From the IMG/VR virus record IMGVR_UViG_3300045135_000667, positions 1-36,853 of that record: 36,853 bases of DNA. One strand, 5' to 3'. The translations under genes were made by a program, and so were the position numbers. Within the stretch, counting starts at the first letter, position 1. Every line of letters starts with the position of its first letter. Source of the DNA: a virus. The notes under the pieces are model-generated. The model had not been told where the DNA came from. It saw nothing but the letters and a program-made list of their open reading frames with translations, and did no database searches. Positions 1 to 9,050 of the stretch are shown here, piece by piece.

Positions 1-254
1 CCCTCTAAAATGTTTCGTAATGTTCCGTCTAAACCTTCATCTAAATCTTTTTTAACCGAGATCACATCTTCAAACTTAAACGACCACGCAGGTTCACCAG
101 ATACTTCGGAGAACACCACTGTACCGTCTTCGTTATAGGAGATTTCAGGATCGGGAACAGGAATGGCAGATAACCTGCCATCCTGAACGATAAAGAGAAC
201 TTCGTCTGTGGTTTTTCCCAACACATCAGCTGCTTGTTGTAATGATAATTCCAT
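1..254 (-). CDS. Small HTH-like protein, 3' end cut by window edge
   Basis: Eighty-four codons are open from an ATG at 254 to the window edge; the stop lies outside. A ribosome-binding sequence GAGGAA sits just upstream of the ATG. The first 30 or so residues (MELSLQQAADVLGKTTDEVL, then a turn and DGRLSAIPV) look like a MerR/excisionase-type helix-turn-helix, in which a helix over AADVLGKT is followed by a second helix and a short wing. The remainder is acidic and unrecognised. It lies 44 bases downstream of the 634-residue structural gene, with a hairpin between them and no obvious promoter of its own. It could be a regulator or a small structural protein that only resembles an HTH; the function is not established. 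Confidence 0.65.
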   Translation of the reverse strand, partial: MELSLQQAADVLGKTTDEVLFIVQDGRLSAIPVPDPEISYNEDGTVVFSEVSGEPAWSFKFEDVISVKKDLDEGLDGTLRNILE

Positions 255-273
255 GATCTTCCTCAATGTAAAT

Positions 274-290
274 GGGGGTCAGAGACCCCC
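274..290 (-). terminator. GC-rich hairpin after the 634-residue gene
   Basis: A perfect inverted repeat GGGGGTC / GACCCCC (7 bp stem) encloses a three-base loop in the 44-base gap between two genes. The downstream side on the minus strand reads ATTTACATT and lacks a long T-run. It may therefore be an attenuator or an mRNA-stabilising 3' hairpin rather than a full intrinsic terminator. Confidence 0.5.
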
Positions 291-298
291 GTCAATAG

Positions 299-2203
299 TT
301 ATGGGTTTGAGTAGTTTCGTTCTACCGCAGATACTACCGATACCGTGTTTTCGTTCACACGAGCAACCGTTGCGGTTTGTTCTACCCAAGTACCATTTTC
401 TAGACCTAGTGCACGAACGTTAATCGCAACGTTTGATGATGCAAGTCGGTCTTTCTGGGTATTACCATCATATGCATAGGTGAATGACAACTGACTGCTT
501 GCGTTCAGATTACCTGCAGCAAGAGTCGATACTACACCACCGCCGTTCTCACTTGGAGCTGACGCAGAGTCAACCAACAATGCAGAAGGCGAATTCATTG
601 GGTGAGTACGAATTGCATCACCAGCAGTACTCAACGTCTCATTGATTGGTAATACTGTATCATCCAACGTGATTGCCGCAAAGTTACTTGAATCATAGAT
701 TGTTGTCACTTTCCAGATCACATTGTGGTTTGCACCAGTACCAGCGTTCTTGTGAACCTTGAAGTATGCATCCGCAGGAACCGCAGGATTCAAACCATTA
801 GGATTCTGTGTAGACAACACTGGAGTAGTACTAAAACCAGTCAAGATAAAGTTTGCACTGTCTTGAGTTGCATCACTTGCCGCAGTACCAACGTTTGCGA
901 GTTGGAATTCCGTACCAGTGTATCCACGAGTATAATCGTAGTATACGAACGCTTTCGCATTTGCACCATCGTTCAAAATATCTTGTGAGAACGAGATAGT
1001 AATCGCGGTCGAGAACGGGAACGACTGAAGAACTCCAGCATCATCAGTTAACTGAGTGATGTTGATGTCAGCAGGACGAATGTTAGTGATTGCAACACCA
1101 GTTTGTGCTCCACCCTGATCAATGTTCGTTGCAAGTTTTGTGGTAAGAGTATCACCAACGTATGCCAACAATTCATCAGACAGTTTACCAATCTTGGTCG
1201 ATGTTTGTGTAGCTCCTGGCACTTCGATATCAGAATCTTGACGCAATTGATACTGTACGAAACTGTACAATTCTTGGTTAGATAATGGAGAAGTTCCATC
1301 AGTACCATCGATAGACGCAATTTTGATACCAAAGTTGTGTGGCCCATCCAACAAGTCTTCTGCATAACCGAAGGTGTTAGAAAGCTCAGATGTTTCTAAG
1401 TATTCGATTGTAGGGCCATCACCCTGCATAGAATACTTCTGACCTCCAGCTGTATTCGCAGCAATTGTTGCGTCAGTAACACCACCGTTTGCAGCCAACA
1501 ATTTCAAGTCCTGACCTTCAACCAATGGAAAACGTTGAGTGTTGTATGGTAAAGTAGTACCCGCTGACAAACCGATGTCGGTCGTATCAGTCTGGTCGTA
1601 TGTTTTTAATGGTTGACGAATGAACAAACGTAGAATATCACCACGACGATCGAATGCCGTAGAGTCTAATGTCTGTACCGCTTGGTTAACTTCGCCTGGG
1701 AAATTATATGTAATTGCACCAGTTTTTGGTATACCAGAAGCAGAGTCAAAGAATGCATAGTAAACGAAGTCCTGATCACCACCTCCATCTTGGTTTTGGT
1801 CACCATCGATACTACCCAATGAGATAGTACCCATGTACTCACGTTTCAACGTGGTATTGTCGGTACCAAATTCTCTCCAACCCGCAGTACGAATCAACGA
1901 ACGAGATGAATCATCCGCAGGAGTCCATCCATAACGGAATTCGAACTGTTCGGGTGTAATAGCGATAAGTGGGAATGGGTATGCGATCAACGATTTAATA
2001 TTGGGGTCGTTTTTCCATTCTTCTTTTAAAAATGAGTAAAGTGCCTGAAGGGTAACACCAGTCTCATCGAGAACTGGCCCTTTTGGCGCCGCACTGTTGT
2101 TACGAATCTTAATTGTTCGCAACGCAGTGTCGATATAAATGCTTGCACCCACCGAGTCATCGGCGTTGTCAAACAAAAAATCGGGATCTATAATTGTTGC
2201 CAT
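299..2203 (-). CDS. 634-residue virion structural protein, unrecognised
   Basis: The frame opens at ATG 2203 with AGGAG about ten bases upstream and is driven by a TATAAATA late promoter at 2255-2248. I do not recognise a named family. The protein is rich in Thr, Ser, Asp, Gly and Ala, has no signal peptide or membrane segment and very few Cys, and reads like a beta-rich virion protein. The C-terminal third has short segments (TGFSTTPVLST, SFTYAYDGNTQKDR) typical of phage surface or fibre proteins. It sits after the portal and a collagen-like gene, where T4 has prohead genes, and has its own promoter, which suggests a fairly abundant virion component. It could be a decoration, head-fibre or tail-fibre protein; I cannot choose among these. 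Confidence 0.7.
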   Translation of the reverse strand: MATIIDPDFLFDNADDSVGASIYIDTALRTIKIRNNSAAPKGPVLDETGVTLQALYSFLKEEWKNDPNIKSLIAYPFPLIAITPEQFEFRYGWTPADDSSRSLIRTAGWREFGTDNTTLKREYMGTISLGSIDGDQNQDGGGDQDFVYYAFFDSASGIPKTGAITYNFPGEVNQAVQTLDSTAFDRRGDILRLFIRQPLKTYDQTDTTDIGLSAGTTLPYNTQRFPLVEGQDLKLLAANGGVTDATIAANTAGGQKYSMQGDGPTIEYLETSELSNTFGYAEDLLDGPHNFGIKIASIDGTDGTSPLSNQELYSFVQYQLRQDSDIEVPGATQTSTKIGKLSDELLAYVGDTLTTKLATNIDQGGAQTGVAITNIRPADINITQLTDDAGVLQSFPFSTAITISFSQDILNDGANAKAFVYYDYTRGYTGTEFQLANVGTAASDATQDSANFILTGFSTTPVLSTQNPNGLNPAVPADAYFKVHKNAGTGANHNVIWKVTTIYDSSNFAAITLDDTVLPINETLSTAGDAIRTHPMNSPSALLVDSASAPSENGGGVVSTLAAGNLNASSQLSFTYAYDGNTQKDRLASSNVAINVRALGLENGTWVEQTATVARVNENTVSVVSAVERNYSNP

Positions 2204-2214
2204 TTTTTATTATC

Positions 2215-2226
2215 TCCTAGCTAGGA
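2215..2226. promoter_or_regulatory. Palindrome covering the ribosome-binding site of the 634-residue gene
   Basis: TCCTAGCTAGGA is a perfect 12-base palindrome in the leader between the late promoter (2248-2255) and ATG 2203. On the minus strand its downstream half contributes the AGGA of the Shine-Dalgarno sequence. It could be a protein-binding or dimerising RNA site; a chance origin is also possible. Confidence 0.35.
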
Positions 2227-2247
2227 ATGTTTTAGGTTGCGCACCTT

Positions 2248-2255
2248 TATTTATA
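2248..2255 (-). promoter_or_regulatory. T4-type late promoter TATAAATA
   Basis: The minus strand reads TATAAATA, the T4 late -10 element recognised by the gp55-type sigma factor. It ends 44 bases before ATG 2203 of the 634-residue gene and begins just after the collagen-like gene's stop. No -35 element is expected for this promoter class. Confidence 0.75.
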
Positions 2256-2256
2256 A

Positions 2257-3324
2257 TCATGAATATGTAAACGTTGTGCGGTCATCCCAAACTTTATCAA
2301 ACTCCGCAGTTCCATTCGCCCAGAGAATATTATAATCATTACCAACTTCTTCAATTCTTTTAATGCGCCATTTTGCTTCGGACGCATCAGTTCCTGGCAA
2401 CGATTCACCAATGTAGTAAAAGGTACCATCTTGATCGATTAGTTTATTATATTGCACTTCCAATTCCGCTTTCAACCTGTCTAAAACGTTTATAAAAGAA
2501 TCCGCAATAAACTTACCTGTTGCAGGATCGTAAATAAGAATCGCATTATCTACGACTCCTTTTAATGCGGCCTTATCTACGTCCGCATTGTCTACTAACT
2601 TGTATGAACCACCACCACCAAGAGTGCTTAATGACTTCTGAATATTTTGCATCTGACGGTCAAAGTTTTTATTGACAGTCGTCTGGTGTTGTGATACTTT
2701 ATCATTGAACTCTTTTAAAAGTTGTTCGAACCGTGGTTCATAGTCTGGAGCATCTTTTCCATCCTCACCCTTGTCCCCTTTTTCACCTTTGGGGCCTACT
2801 GGGCCTTGGGGGCCGACATCACCTCTATCGCCCTTGTCTCCTTTTAAGCCACGCTCACCTTGAGCACCCTTGTCACCGGCCTCACCACGATCACCTTTGA
2901 GACCCTGAATCCCGTCGAGACCACGTGGCCCCTGCTCACCTTTCTCACCGCGTTCTCCTCTTAAACCTTGTGGGCCTTGTGGCCCCATTGGGCCTGTCTC
3001 TCCGCGAAGGCCTTGAACTCCCTGTTCTCCTCTTTCGCCTTTCTCGCCGCGTTCTCCTCGATCGCCTGCATCTCCCTTATCGCCTTTAAGTCCACTAGGG
3101 CCTTGTTCGCCTCTGTCACCCTTTACTCCCTTGTCACCTTTGGGGCCTTGTTCCCCACGTTCCCCGCGTTCTCCACGAGCACCCTGCGGGCCACGTGGCC
3201 CCTCTGGCCCTTGGATCACACGGACTTCTTCGAGAAGATACATCAACTTCTCTTCTAATTTCTTTATCTCTTTTTGCGTGTGTACTATATTAAACGCAGT
3301 AGAGACCGTATCAATCTTGCTCAT
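2257..3324 (-). CDS. Collagen-like trimeric fibre protein
   Basis: This 355-residue protein has four visible parts. Residues 14-37 form a charged coiled coil ([17 protein letters not shown]) that could nucleate a trimer. Residues 39-191 are 51 uninterrupted Gly-X-Y triplets rich in GER, GEK, GDK, GDR and GPQ. A second coiled-coil stretch follows at about 200-240. The C-terminal domain of roughly 110 residues ends in a Trp-rich segment and could be a trimer foot or receptor-binding tip. Collagen-like rods are known in phage tail and head fibres. The ATG overlaps the end of gp20 by 14 bases, indicating translational coupling. Charged KGE/KGD/RGE pairs can stabilise such triple helices without hydroxyproline. 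Confidence 0.9.
   Translation of the reverse strand: MSKIDTVSTAFNIVHTQKEIKKLEEKLMYLLEEVRVIQGPEGPRGPQGARGERGERGEQGPKGDKGVKGDRGEQGPSGLKGDKGDAGDRGERGEKGERGEQGVQGLRGETGPMGPQGPQGLRGERGEKGEQGPRGLDGIQGLKGDRGEAGDKGAQGERGLKGDKGDRGDVGPQGPVGPKGEKGDKGEDGKDAPDYEPRFEQLLKEFNDKVSQHQTTVNKNFDRQMQNIQKSLSTLGGGGSYKLVDNADVDKAALKGVVDNAILIYDPATGKFIADSFINVLDRLKAELEVQYNKLIDQDGTFYYIGESLPGTDASEAKWRIKRIEEVGNDYNILWANGTAEFDKVWDDRTTFTYS
2752..3210. repeat. Gly-X-Y collagen repeat, 51 triplets
   Basis: A 9-base codon-level repeat encodes 51 consecutive Gly-X-Y triplets without interruption (residues 39-191). X is often Pro, Glu, Asp or Leu, and Y is often Arg, Lys or Gln. Confidence 0.93.
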
Positions 3325-5014
3325 TTAATTTCGCCATGTACCGTGTCAATTCTTCAGTTAATTCATCACTATTAGAAGGTATATAACGTTCTTGTTTGGG
3401 TTCAGGTTTATCTTCTTTCGGTTTATCTTCCTTGGGTTTTTCAGGAACTACCTGAACAGGAACAGGTTTTTGTTCTTTGGGTTGTTCGTCTTCAGGTTCT
3501 TCTTTCGGATCATCAACCTCACCTGAACTAATTTCACCCTCCATTTCTTTCTTCATTTGTTCGATATCATCATCTGACAGACGCAAAATATTGCGCATTG
3601 CCCATTCTTTCGAAATATATTCGCCAACAAAGGTTACCATCTCATTCAGAAGACCCGCACGTTCACGGTAAATCTCCATCTCTTTGAGTTCGGTAAAGTG
3701 GTTGTCTTTCTGGAAGTCAACGTAAATATCATCCTTCCATTCTTCCCAATCCTGTTCAGTAATGACACCTTTTAGAATAAGTTGTTTGCGCAGTATCTGT
3801 AGGAACAGTGTTGCGAAACGGCGGCGCAGTCGGTCAATGAACTTCTGAAACTTCACTTCATCACGTGAAATCTCTGTTGATCGACCGAGGGAGAACTGCG
3901 CCTCCTGTTCAAGACGATTTACTGGAACATTGAGTGAACGATACAATCTCTTTTGAAAATAAATGATATCGTCAATCTGTCCAAGGTTATCGCCGCCTGG
4001 CAGTGTTGAAATCTCTGTACCTCGGCCACCTTCACGACGAGGTAACCAGAAGTCTTCAAGCATAGACATATGCTTGCGGTCATCTTTTAATTGACCTGTG
4101 TTCGCATCGTAGACCAGTTTGTTTCGATACTGAGTCATGATATCTTTCATATACGCATCTGCCTTACCACGTGGCAAGTTACCTACGTCAATGTAAAATA
4201 TTCGACGTTCAGGTGCACGTGCAAGACGATAGATCACAAGACTGTCTTCCATCATACGCAATTGGTTGATGGGTTTCAATGCCTTGTGTAAGTGTGATAA
4301 TACTTTCTTCTTAGACTCATCCAGTACACCAGATGTGATATAACTTATCGCATCCGTTGAAATTCGAATCGCAGAGGTAGAGTTTCCTGGCTTCTCTTCG
4401 TAAATGTAGTATTCATCAATTTTATCTACAATTTTTACGTTACTCTTCGGATCTTTTTTGTACTTAACATCTTTGACTTTACGTATACGCGCAGAGTCGA
4501 TGTGACGGATTTCTTGAATACCCGCCTTAATGTTTGATTCATTTACGAGTAGATGATGTACTACTCGACCGTCCACATACCATGAACGGAATATATCGTG
4601 TCCAAGTTCATTGAACTTTAACATAGACACAATATTTTCAAATTCTTCTCGTATAACATCTTTGATTTTATCTGGAGCTTCTATTTCATCCAGAGAAATT
4701 TCTACCGATGATTCAAGTTCGGAAGTAACGATTGCTTCGTTAACAATTTCATCAATTGCCATATCGACTTCGGGGTGTTGTGCAACACCACGGTAACGCA
4801 TAATCAGTTGGTGATTGTCTTTTGCCTGATCACCTTCTAGATTGACATATTGACCATAGTAACCGGCCGCAGTGCTGGTATAACCTGCACCGTCAGGATC
4901 TGTTGGAATTACTGGAGACGCAAGTTTCTGAACGCCGGTATCTTTCTTAGTGCCCGCACGTTTGATTTCGAATCCAAATAACTTTAGTACATTGCCGTTT
5001 GCTTCTTCCGCCAT
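3311..5014 (-). CDS. gp20: Portal vertex protein (gp20)
   Basis: This 567-residue T4 gp20-family portal forms the dodecameric ring at the head vertex through which DNA is packaged and ejected. Hallmarks are the central segment [20 protein letters not shown] (about residue 260) and the following [10 protein letters not shown] and [18 protein letters not shown] stretches, all conserved in T4-like portals. T4 gp20 is about 524 residues. The extra length is largely a Pro/Glu/Lys-rich C-terminal linker ([19 protein letters not shown]) before a final short helix, [15 protein letters not shown]. The ATG at 5014 is preceded by TAGGAAAAG. A terminator separates it from the tube gene upstream, so its message may be set lower than sheath and tube, as suits a 12-copy protein. 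Confidence 0.96.
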   Translation of the reverse strand: MAEEANGNVLKLFGFEIKRAGTKKDTGVQKLASPVIPTDPDGAGYTSTAAGYYGQYVNLEGDQAKDNHQLIMRYRGVAQHPEVDMAIDEIVNEAIVTSELESSVEISLDEIEAPDKIKDVIREEFENIVSMLKFNELGHDIFRSWYVDGRVVHHLLVNESNIKAGIQEIRHIDSARIRKVKDVKYKKDPKSNVKIVDKIDEYYIYEEKPGNSTSAIRISTDAISYITSGVLDESKKKVLSHLHKALKPINQLRMMEDSLVIYRLARAPERRIFYIDVGNLPRGKADAYMKDIMTQYRNKLVYDANTGQLKDDRKHMSMLEDFWLPRREGGRGTEISTLPGGDNLGQIDDIIYFQKRLYRSLNVPVNRLEQEAQFSLGRSTEISRDEVKFQKFIDRLRRRFATLFLQILRKQLILKGVITEQDWEEWKDDIYVDFQKDNHFTELKEMEIYRERAGLLNEMVTFVGEYISKEWAMRNILRLSDDDIEQMKKEMEGEISSGEVDDPKEEPEDEQPKEQKPVPVQVVPEKPKEDKPKEDKPEPKQERYIPSNSDELTEELTRYMAKLNEQD

Positions 5015-5032
5015 CTCTATCTTTTCCTAAAA

Positions 5033-5062
5033 TAAAAAAACTGGGGAGACCGAAGTCTCCCC
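5033..5062 (-). terminator. Intrinsic terminator with UUCG tetraloop between tube and portal genes
   Basis: On the minus strand GGGGAGAC, loop TTCG and GTCTCCCC form an 8 bp GC-rich stem with the very stable UUCG tetraloop. AG and seven T residues follow, then ATTTT. This is a textbook rho-independent terminator 16 bases after the gp19 stop. It should reduce read-through from the sheath-tube message into the portal. Confidence 0.9.
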
Positions 5063-5064
5063 TT

Positions 5065-5072
5065 TATTTAGA
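5065..5072 (-). promoter_or_regulatory. Possible late promoter TCTAAATA for gp20
   Basis: The minus strand reads TCTAAATA, one base away from the TATAAATA element found elsewhere in this window. It lies 50 bases before the gp20 start and immediately before the terminator hairpin. A transcript starting about six bases downstream would lack part of the hairpin's 5' arm and so could escape termination. Confidence 0.4.
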
Positions 5073-5078
5073 GACGTT

Positions 5079-5630
5079 TTAAGACGTTGTGTTTGATTCC
5101 CAATACTGGTAAGCAAACTCGACATCAAAGGTCTCGATTTCACCTGTAGTGTCATAACTCAACTCGATAGGACTAATCGTTGCGGGAAATGCGCCACGAA
5201 TATCTACTCGTTTGATTACTTTACCTTCACTACTTACACCGTCACGATCAAGTTGTTCAACAACAAGATCAGTCTGGTATGCAGTTGGGTCAAGTGTACC
5301 AGTGTTAAACTGGTGTCCAGCGATACTGTTAGACCATCGCTCCATCGCGTCACGGATTGCAAAATCAGTGTCGTTAAGGATAGTTACAGTCCAAGGATCG
5401 AATGTACGTTCTGAAGGTAACTTCAGAATTCGACCACGGAAAGGAACTTCAAAAGATCCAACGGACGACTGTGGTAACTGTGCGGTTTTACACAAGAAGG
5501 ATGCCTTCTCTGTGATGTCCGAACCTGCACCAGCAGCGGCTGGGAAGTTTAAAGTGACTTTGAAAAGGTTAGCACGAGCACCACCGCCCTTCAACCTTGC
5601 CTTAAAGTCATCTACTCCTAGAATTGCCAT
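5079..5630 (-). CDS. gp19: Tail tube protein (gp19)
   Basis: This 183-residue protein is close to T4 gp19 (163 residues), the subunit of the inner tail tube inside the contractile sheath. The N-terminus (VDDFKARLKGGGARANLFKV) and the central part (VPFRGRILKLPSERTFDPW, then AIRDAMERWSNSI) match the T4-like tube family. A strong ribosome-binding site AGGAGATAAACA precedes the ATG, and the gene starts 11 bases after the sheath stop, in the usual sheath-tube order. It is followed by a strong terminator. Confidence 0.96.
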   Translation of the reverse strand: MAILGVDDFKARLKGGGARANLFKVTLNFPAAAGAGSDITEKASFLCKTAQLPQSSVGSFEVPFRGRILKLPSERTFDPWTVTILNDTDFAIRDAMERWSNSIAGHQFNTGTLDPTAYQTDLVVEQLDRDGVSSEGKVIKRVDIRGAFPATISPIELSYDTTGEIETFDVEFAYQYWESNTTS

Positions 5631-5641
5631 TGTTTATCTCC

Positions 5642-7372
5642 TTATACCACACCAAGAACTTCTTCGAAATCTACACCAGTTCTAACTGCAACAAAGTTCA
5701 ATGTTACAAAGTTAACTGATCGCGCAGGTTTTACGAAGACTGAGGCGATGAATGAATTTGAGTCGATAATATCGGGAGTGTTATTTGTCTCATCACAGAC
5801 AACACGGAATTCCGAAATACCTCGACGGCCCTGAATATCTCGAAGGAAGGGTTCGATTATCCCTACAAATTCAGCACGTGAGAACTCATCGTTGAACTCG
5901 AAGAGTACGTTCTGTGCCGCACCTTTAATCGCACGTTCCATGACTAAGAATAGTCGACGAACGTTGATTCGGTTGAATGCAGAGGGTTTTCCTAAGAAAG
6001 TCTTGTCACCGAACAATACGACTCCTTGGCCAGGCAAGTTAACGATTGGGTTAATATCTGCCTTGTAAAGAACATCTCGATCGGTTTTGCTTGGGTTGTA
6101 TGCAAGGGAAGTTACACCAAGGTAACGTCCACGTCGACCACCAGCGGGTGAGAACCAAGGAGCAGCAACGTCATCAGTATTTGCCATCAGACCCGCAGTA
6201 GAAGATGAAGCAGGAATGAATTCATACTTGTCGTTGTACTTGTCATACACTTTCAGATAGTTGTTATCAACAATCAAGTAAGATGACTTGCTAAATGACG
6301 CAACACAGGTAGTAATCGCAGAAGTAGATGCAGCTGCACCAATAACCGCAGCACGGTTGGGTGAAGTAACAACTACACAATCTTTTCGTGATTCAGCAAT
6401 CACAACCAAGTTGTTGACGATTTCAGCCTGTTCTGTGTTTGTAGCGACGCCAGGAGCTATAAGAAAATCTACCTGAATAGTATTTTCGTCTGCAAACTGT
6501 GCGAAACCAGTCTCATAGTCTGCCGCATCCAGAGTACTAGAGTTTGCACCATTTTTGAAATTGATGGTTCGGATCAGTGTTCCATTTGTAGAACCACCAT
6601 GAGTAGCTGCCAAAAAGTTTGCCGCAGTAACACCAGTAGTGGTAATATCACCAATCGCTGGGTGACCAGCACCGTAGATATAACGTGACCTTTCTGTCAG
6701 TGCATCAAGAATATAGTTCTTCAGACCATCATCTGTACGCGCATCCGTTGCAAGAGAAAGGTTAGGGAATGTTTCCAAAACACCATCTCGTTGACCAGTG
6801 AATGTACCATCTGCGTCAAGAACAACAACGTGACATTCGTCGAGTGCACCTGAACTATCTGCTGAACGTTCTGCAACGTAGTTTGATGTGCCAGGGGCTG
6901 CATCAAAACTACCTTTGTACGCCCAAGAAGCAAAGTCAGTTGCGTCTGCCGCACATATAGAAATCTTCAATGAGTTACCTGCCTCACCAGCATACTTCGC
7001 GAAGAAGTCGCCAGTAAGAGTCGCACCATCGAATGCATCTCGGTTTGCAATCTGTACAGCAGTACCAGTGTCACTGTCTGCCGCGTTTAATGCAGCATTA
7101 TCTGCAGCACGAACAACATATGTGTTTGCTGAATACTTGAGAAATTGTTTTGCTGATAAATGGTCAATAGCAGAAGTGCTAGAATTTAAATCAGGAGCTC
7201 CAAAACTACTTACCAACTCGTTCTCGTTTCCGACAAGAATTGGTTCGTTGATGGGGCCCCAAGCAAAGTCCCCTACGAATGCTCCCGTCGATGAAGTAAA
7301 CGATGGCACCGTCCCCGATGCGTCGACTTCTCTGATAAGAACATTAGGGGATTCGGACTTTAATAGAGCCAT
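5642..7372 (-). CDS. gp18: Contractile tail sheath protein (gp18)
   Basis: This 576-residue protein resembles T4 gp18 (659 residues), which polymerises around the tube and contracts on infection. The N-terminus (MALLKSESPNVLIREVDASG, then AFVGDFAWGP) and the C-terminal third (RRLFLVMERAIKGAAQNVLF) are typical of the T4 sheath. The shorter length is consistent with smaller surface-exposed variable domains in the middle. It has its own TATAAATA promoter 66 bases upstream and an AAGGAT ribosome-binding site, and it pairs with gp19 downstream. Confidence 0.96.
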   Translation of the reverse strand: MALLKSESPNVLIREVDASGTVPSFTSSTGAFVGDFAWGPINEPILVGNENELVSSFGAPDLNSSTSAIDHLSAKQFLKYSANTYVVRAADNAALNAADSDTGTAVQIANRDAFDGATLTGDFFAKYAGEAGNSLKISICAADATDFASWAYKGSFDAAPGTSNYVAERSADSSGALDECHVVVLDADGTFTGQRDGVLETFPNLSLATDARTDDGLKNYILDALTERSRYIYGAGHPAIGDITTTGVTAANFLAATHGGSTNGTLIRTINFKNGANSSTLDAADYETGFAQFADENTIQVDFLIAPGVATNTEQAEIVNNLVVIAESRKDCVVVTSPNRAAVIGAAASTSAITTCVASFSKSSYLIVDNNYLKVYDKYNDKYEFIPASSSTAGLMANTDDVAAPWFSPAGGRRGRYLGVTSLAYNPSKTDRDVLYKADINPIVNLPGQGVVLFGDKTFLGKPSAFNRINVRRLFLVMERAIKGAAQNVLFEFNDEFSRAEFVGIIEPFLRDIQGRRGISEFRVVCDETNNTPDIIDSNSFIASVFVKPARSVNFVTLNFVAVRTGVDFEEVLGVV

Positions 7373-7438
7373 AATCGTATCCTTTTTTCGTTTGAGTTAT
7401 GATAAGTTACATAATACGGTATTTTCTTTCAACTCATA

Positions 7439-7446
7439 TATTTATA
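7439..7446 (-). promoter_or_regulatory. T4-type late promoter TATAAATA before gp18
   Basis: The minus strand reads TATAAATA in the 76-base gap between the gp17 stop and the gp18 start, ending 66 bases before the ATG. It gives the very abundant sheath and tube proteins a transcript independent of the terminase genes. Confidence 0.8.
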
Positions 7447-7448
7447 AT

Positions 7449-9050
7449 TTAATAATTTTCCACATCCCACGGAATATTCCACCCAAGACTCTTCATTTCT
7501 TCTGAGGCCTCAATCTGTGCGATCGCATCAGAACCATCATCAATAATACCAAATGGTACCAGATCATCTTCGATCTGTTTCATCTTATGTTCGAACATCA
7601 TCTGTTTCAGATTGATATCGGTCATGTCAGCAAACATCTGTGTGGAGACAAAGTAACCCAACAATACCAAGTTCATCATCAAATCATCATGGTTACCGTC
7701 CGAAGCCTCATAGGACTGACCCTTTGAAACGAACGTAGATATTTCGAGTATTGTTTCTTCGTCTACGATTTCTAGTTTCTTTTCTTCAAGTAAGTCCTTG
7801 ATAGAAGAACATCCGAGACGTTTGACTTTCCGAGTCATCTCAACGCCAATCGCATTTGCCTTGACCGCAGACTCTACATGAACGTTTTCGTACTCCAGAT
7901 CGTGATACAGACCGTTACAGACCACTCCACCCTGATCATTTGACTCAATTACCACATATGCCATGTTGTAGACTTTCGCATACTTATAGATAATATCAGG
8001 GAAGAGTATTGGAGAGATAGTATTGTTCCGATACACAGCAACCTGTTTAAAGGGTCTAGTGTTAATGTCAATTACGTTAAACGTAGAATAGTCCTGTCCT
8101 CTTCCTTTCGCTACATCAACTAACATGAGATATTCGTGTTTAGGTTGTGGTTCGGCGTATATTTTTACATCACCACCCTCAAGCATTCTAAGGGGTGGAC
8201 GTGAACGGAAATCCAAAAGGGTTTCTGCGTTGATTAATGTATCACCAGTACCAAAGAAAGTATTACCAAATTCCTGATCAAACTGAAGTTGTGAAGTATT
8301 GGAAATGGTTTGTTTTTTCCATTCCTCGTCACGGCCAGGAACGTCCCACCAGTTTACAGTAAAGGGTTTATATTCGTTTACCTTTTGAACTGCACCTTCC
8401 CAGATCTTGTGAAAGGTATTACCTATTCCATTCGCTGTTGACGTGATGATAACTTTTGTATCTTTACCAGAAGAGATAACAGGATAGGTAGAAGTATAGA
8501 ACTCAGCGGCCCTTTCAACAAACGCAAACTCATCCAGAAATAGTAAGTTAACAGACATACCACGAATAGAAGAACCAGAAGTGGCAGCAGCAATAATCCT
8601 TGAATTATTGCTAAACTCAATACTACCTTTGTTGAGTGCTCGACAGCCAGGTTGCAAAAAGAAAGGTAGATTTTCAAGTGCCAGTGTAACACGCGCAAGC
8701 ATCTCTCGCGCAGTCGCACCCTTGTTCGCAAGGACTGCAATCGTTTTTTCAGGATGAAAAATAGCATACCATAAAAGATATACCACCGAAGATATAGACT
8801 TACCACTCTGTCGACAAGCAAGGACGATGCTGAACCGATTCGAATTGAAATGGTCGAACATTTTTTCTTGATATGGGTAAAGATTAAAGTTGACGAGACC
8901 TTTGTCAAGTGATATAATCTTGACGTAGTTCCGCGCAAAGTAAGAAGGATCCTGCATACACCTTGCATACTCTTGTACATCATGTTCAGTCCACTGTTGA
9001 GCAACCCCATCGCCTTTGACGTTGGGGTTGCCTTGATAATAATTAGTCAT
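7449..9050 (-). CDS. gp17: Terminase large subunit (gp17)
   Basis: This 533-residue motor and nuclease packages phage DNA through the portal. The N-terminal ATPase shows Walker A CRQSGKS (79-85), Walker B LLFLDE (169-174) and the coupling motif TSTANG (203-208). The C-terminal RNase H-type nuclease shows acidic residues at D312 (LMLVDVAKG), E369 (YVVIESND) and D455/D456 (GNHDDLMMN). T4 gp17 is 610 residues, so this is a normal, slightly short member. The start overlaps the gp16 stop by 8 bases, the usual small-large terminase coupling. All catalytic residues I can check are present, so it should be active. Confidence 0.97.
   Translation of the reverse strand: MTNYYQGNPNVKGDGVAQQWTEHDVQEYARCMQDPSYFARNYVKIISLDKGLVNFNLYPYQEKMFDHFNSNRFSIVLACRQSGKSISSVVYLLWYAIFHPEKTIAVLANKGATAREMLARVTLALENLPFFLQPGCRALNKGSIEFSNNSRIIAAATSGSSIRGMSVNLLFLDEFAFVERAAEFYTSTYPVISSGKDTKVIITSTANGIGNTFHKIWEGAVQKVNEYKPFTVNWWDVPGRDEEWKKQTISNTSQLQFDQEFGNTFFGTGDTLINAETLLDFRSRPPLRMLEGGDVKIYAEPQPKHEYLMLVDVAKGRGQDYSTFNVIDINTRPFKQVAVYRNNTISPILFPDIIYKYAKVYNMAYVVIESNDQGGVVCNGLYHDLEYENVHVESAVKANAIGVEMTRKVKRLGCSSIKDLLEEKKLEIVDEETILEISTFVSKGQSYEASDGNHDDLMMNLVLLGYFVSTQMFADMTDINLKQMMFEHKMKQIEDDLVPFGIIDDGSDAIAQIEASEEMKSLGWNIPWDVENY

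Noticed and set aside
2968-3328. Plus-strand frames across the collagen-like gene
   Set aside because: They are complementary-strand shadows of the Gly-X-Y codon periodicity, without start signals, in a region where all genes run the other way.
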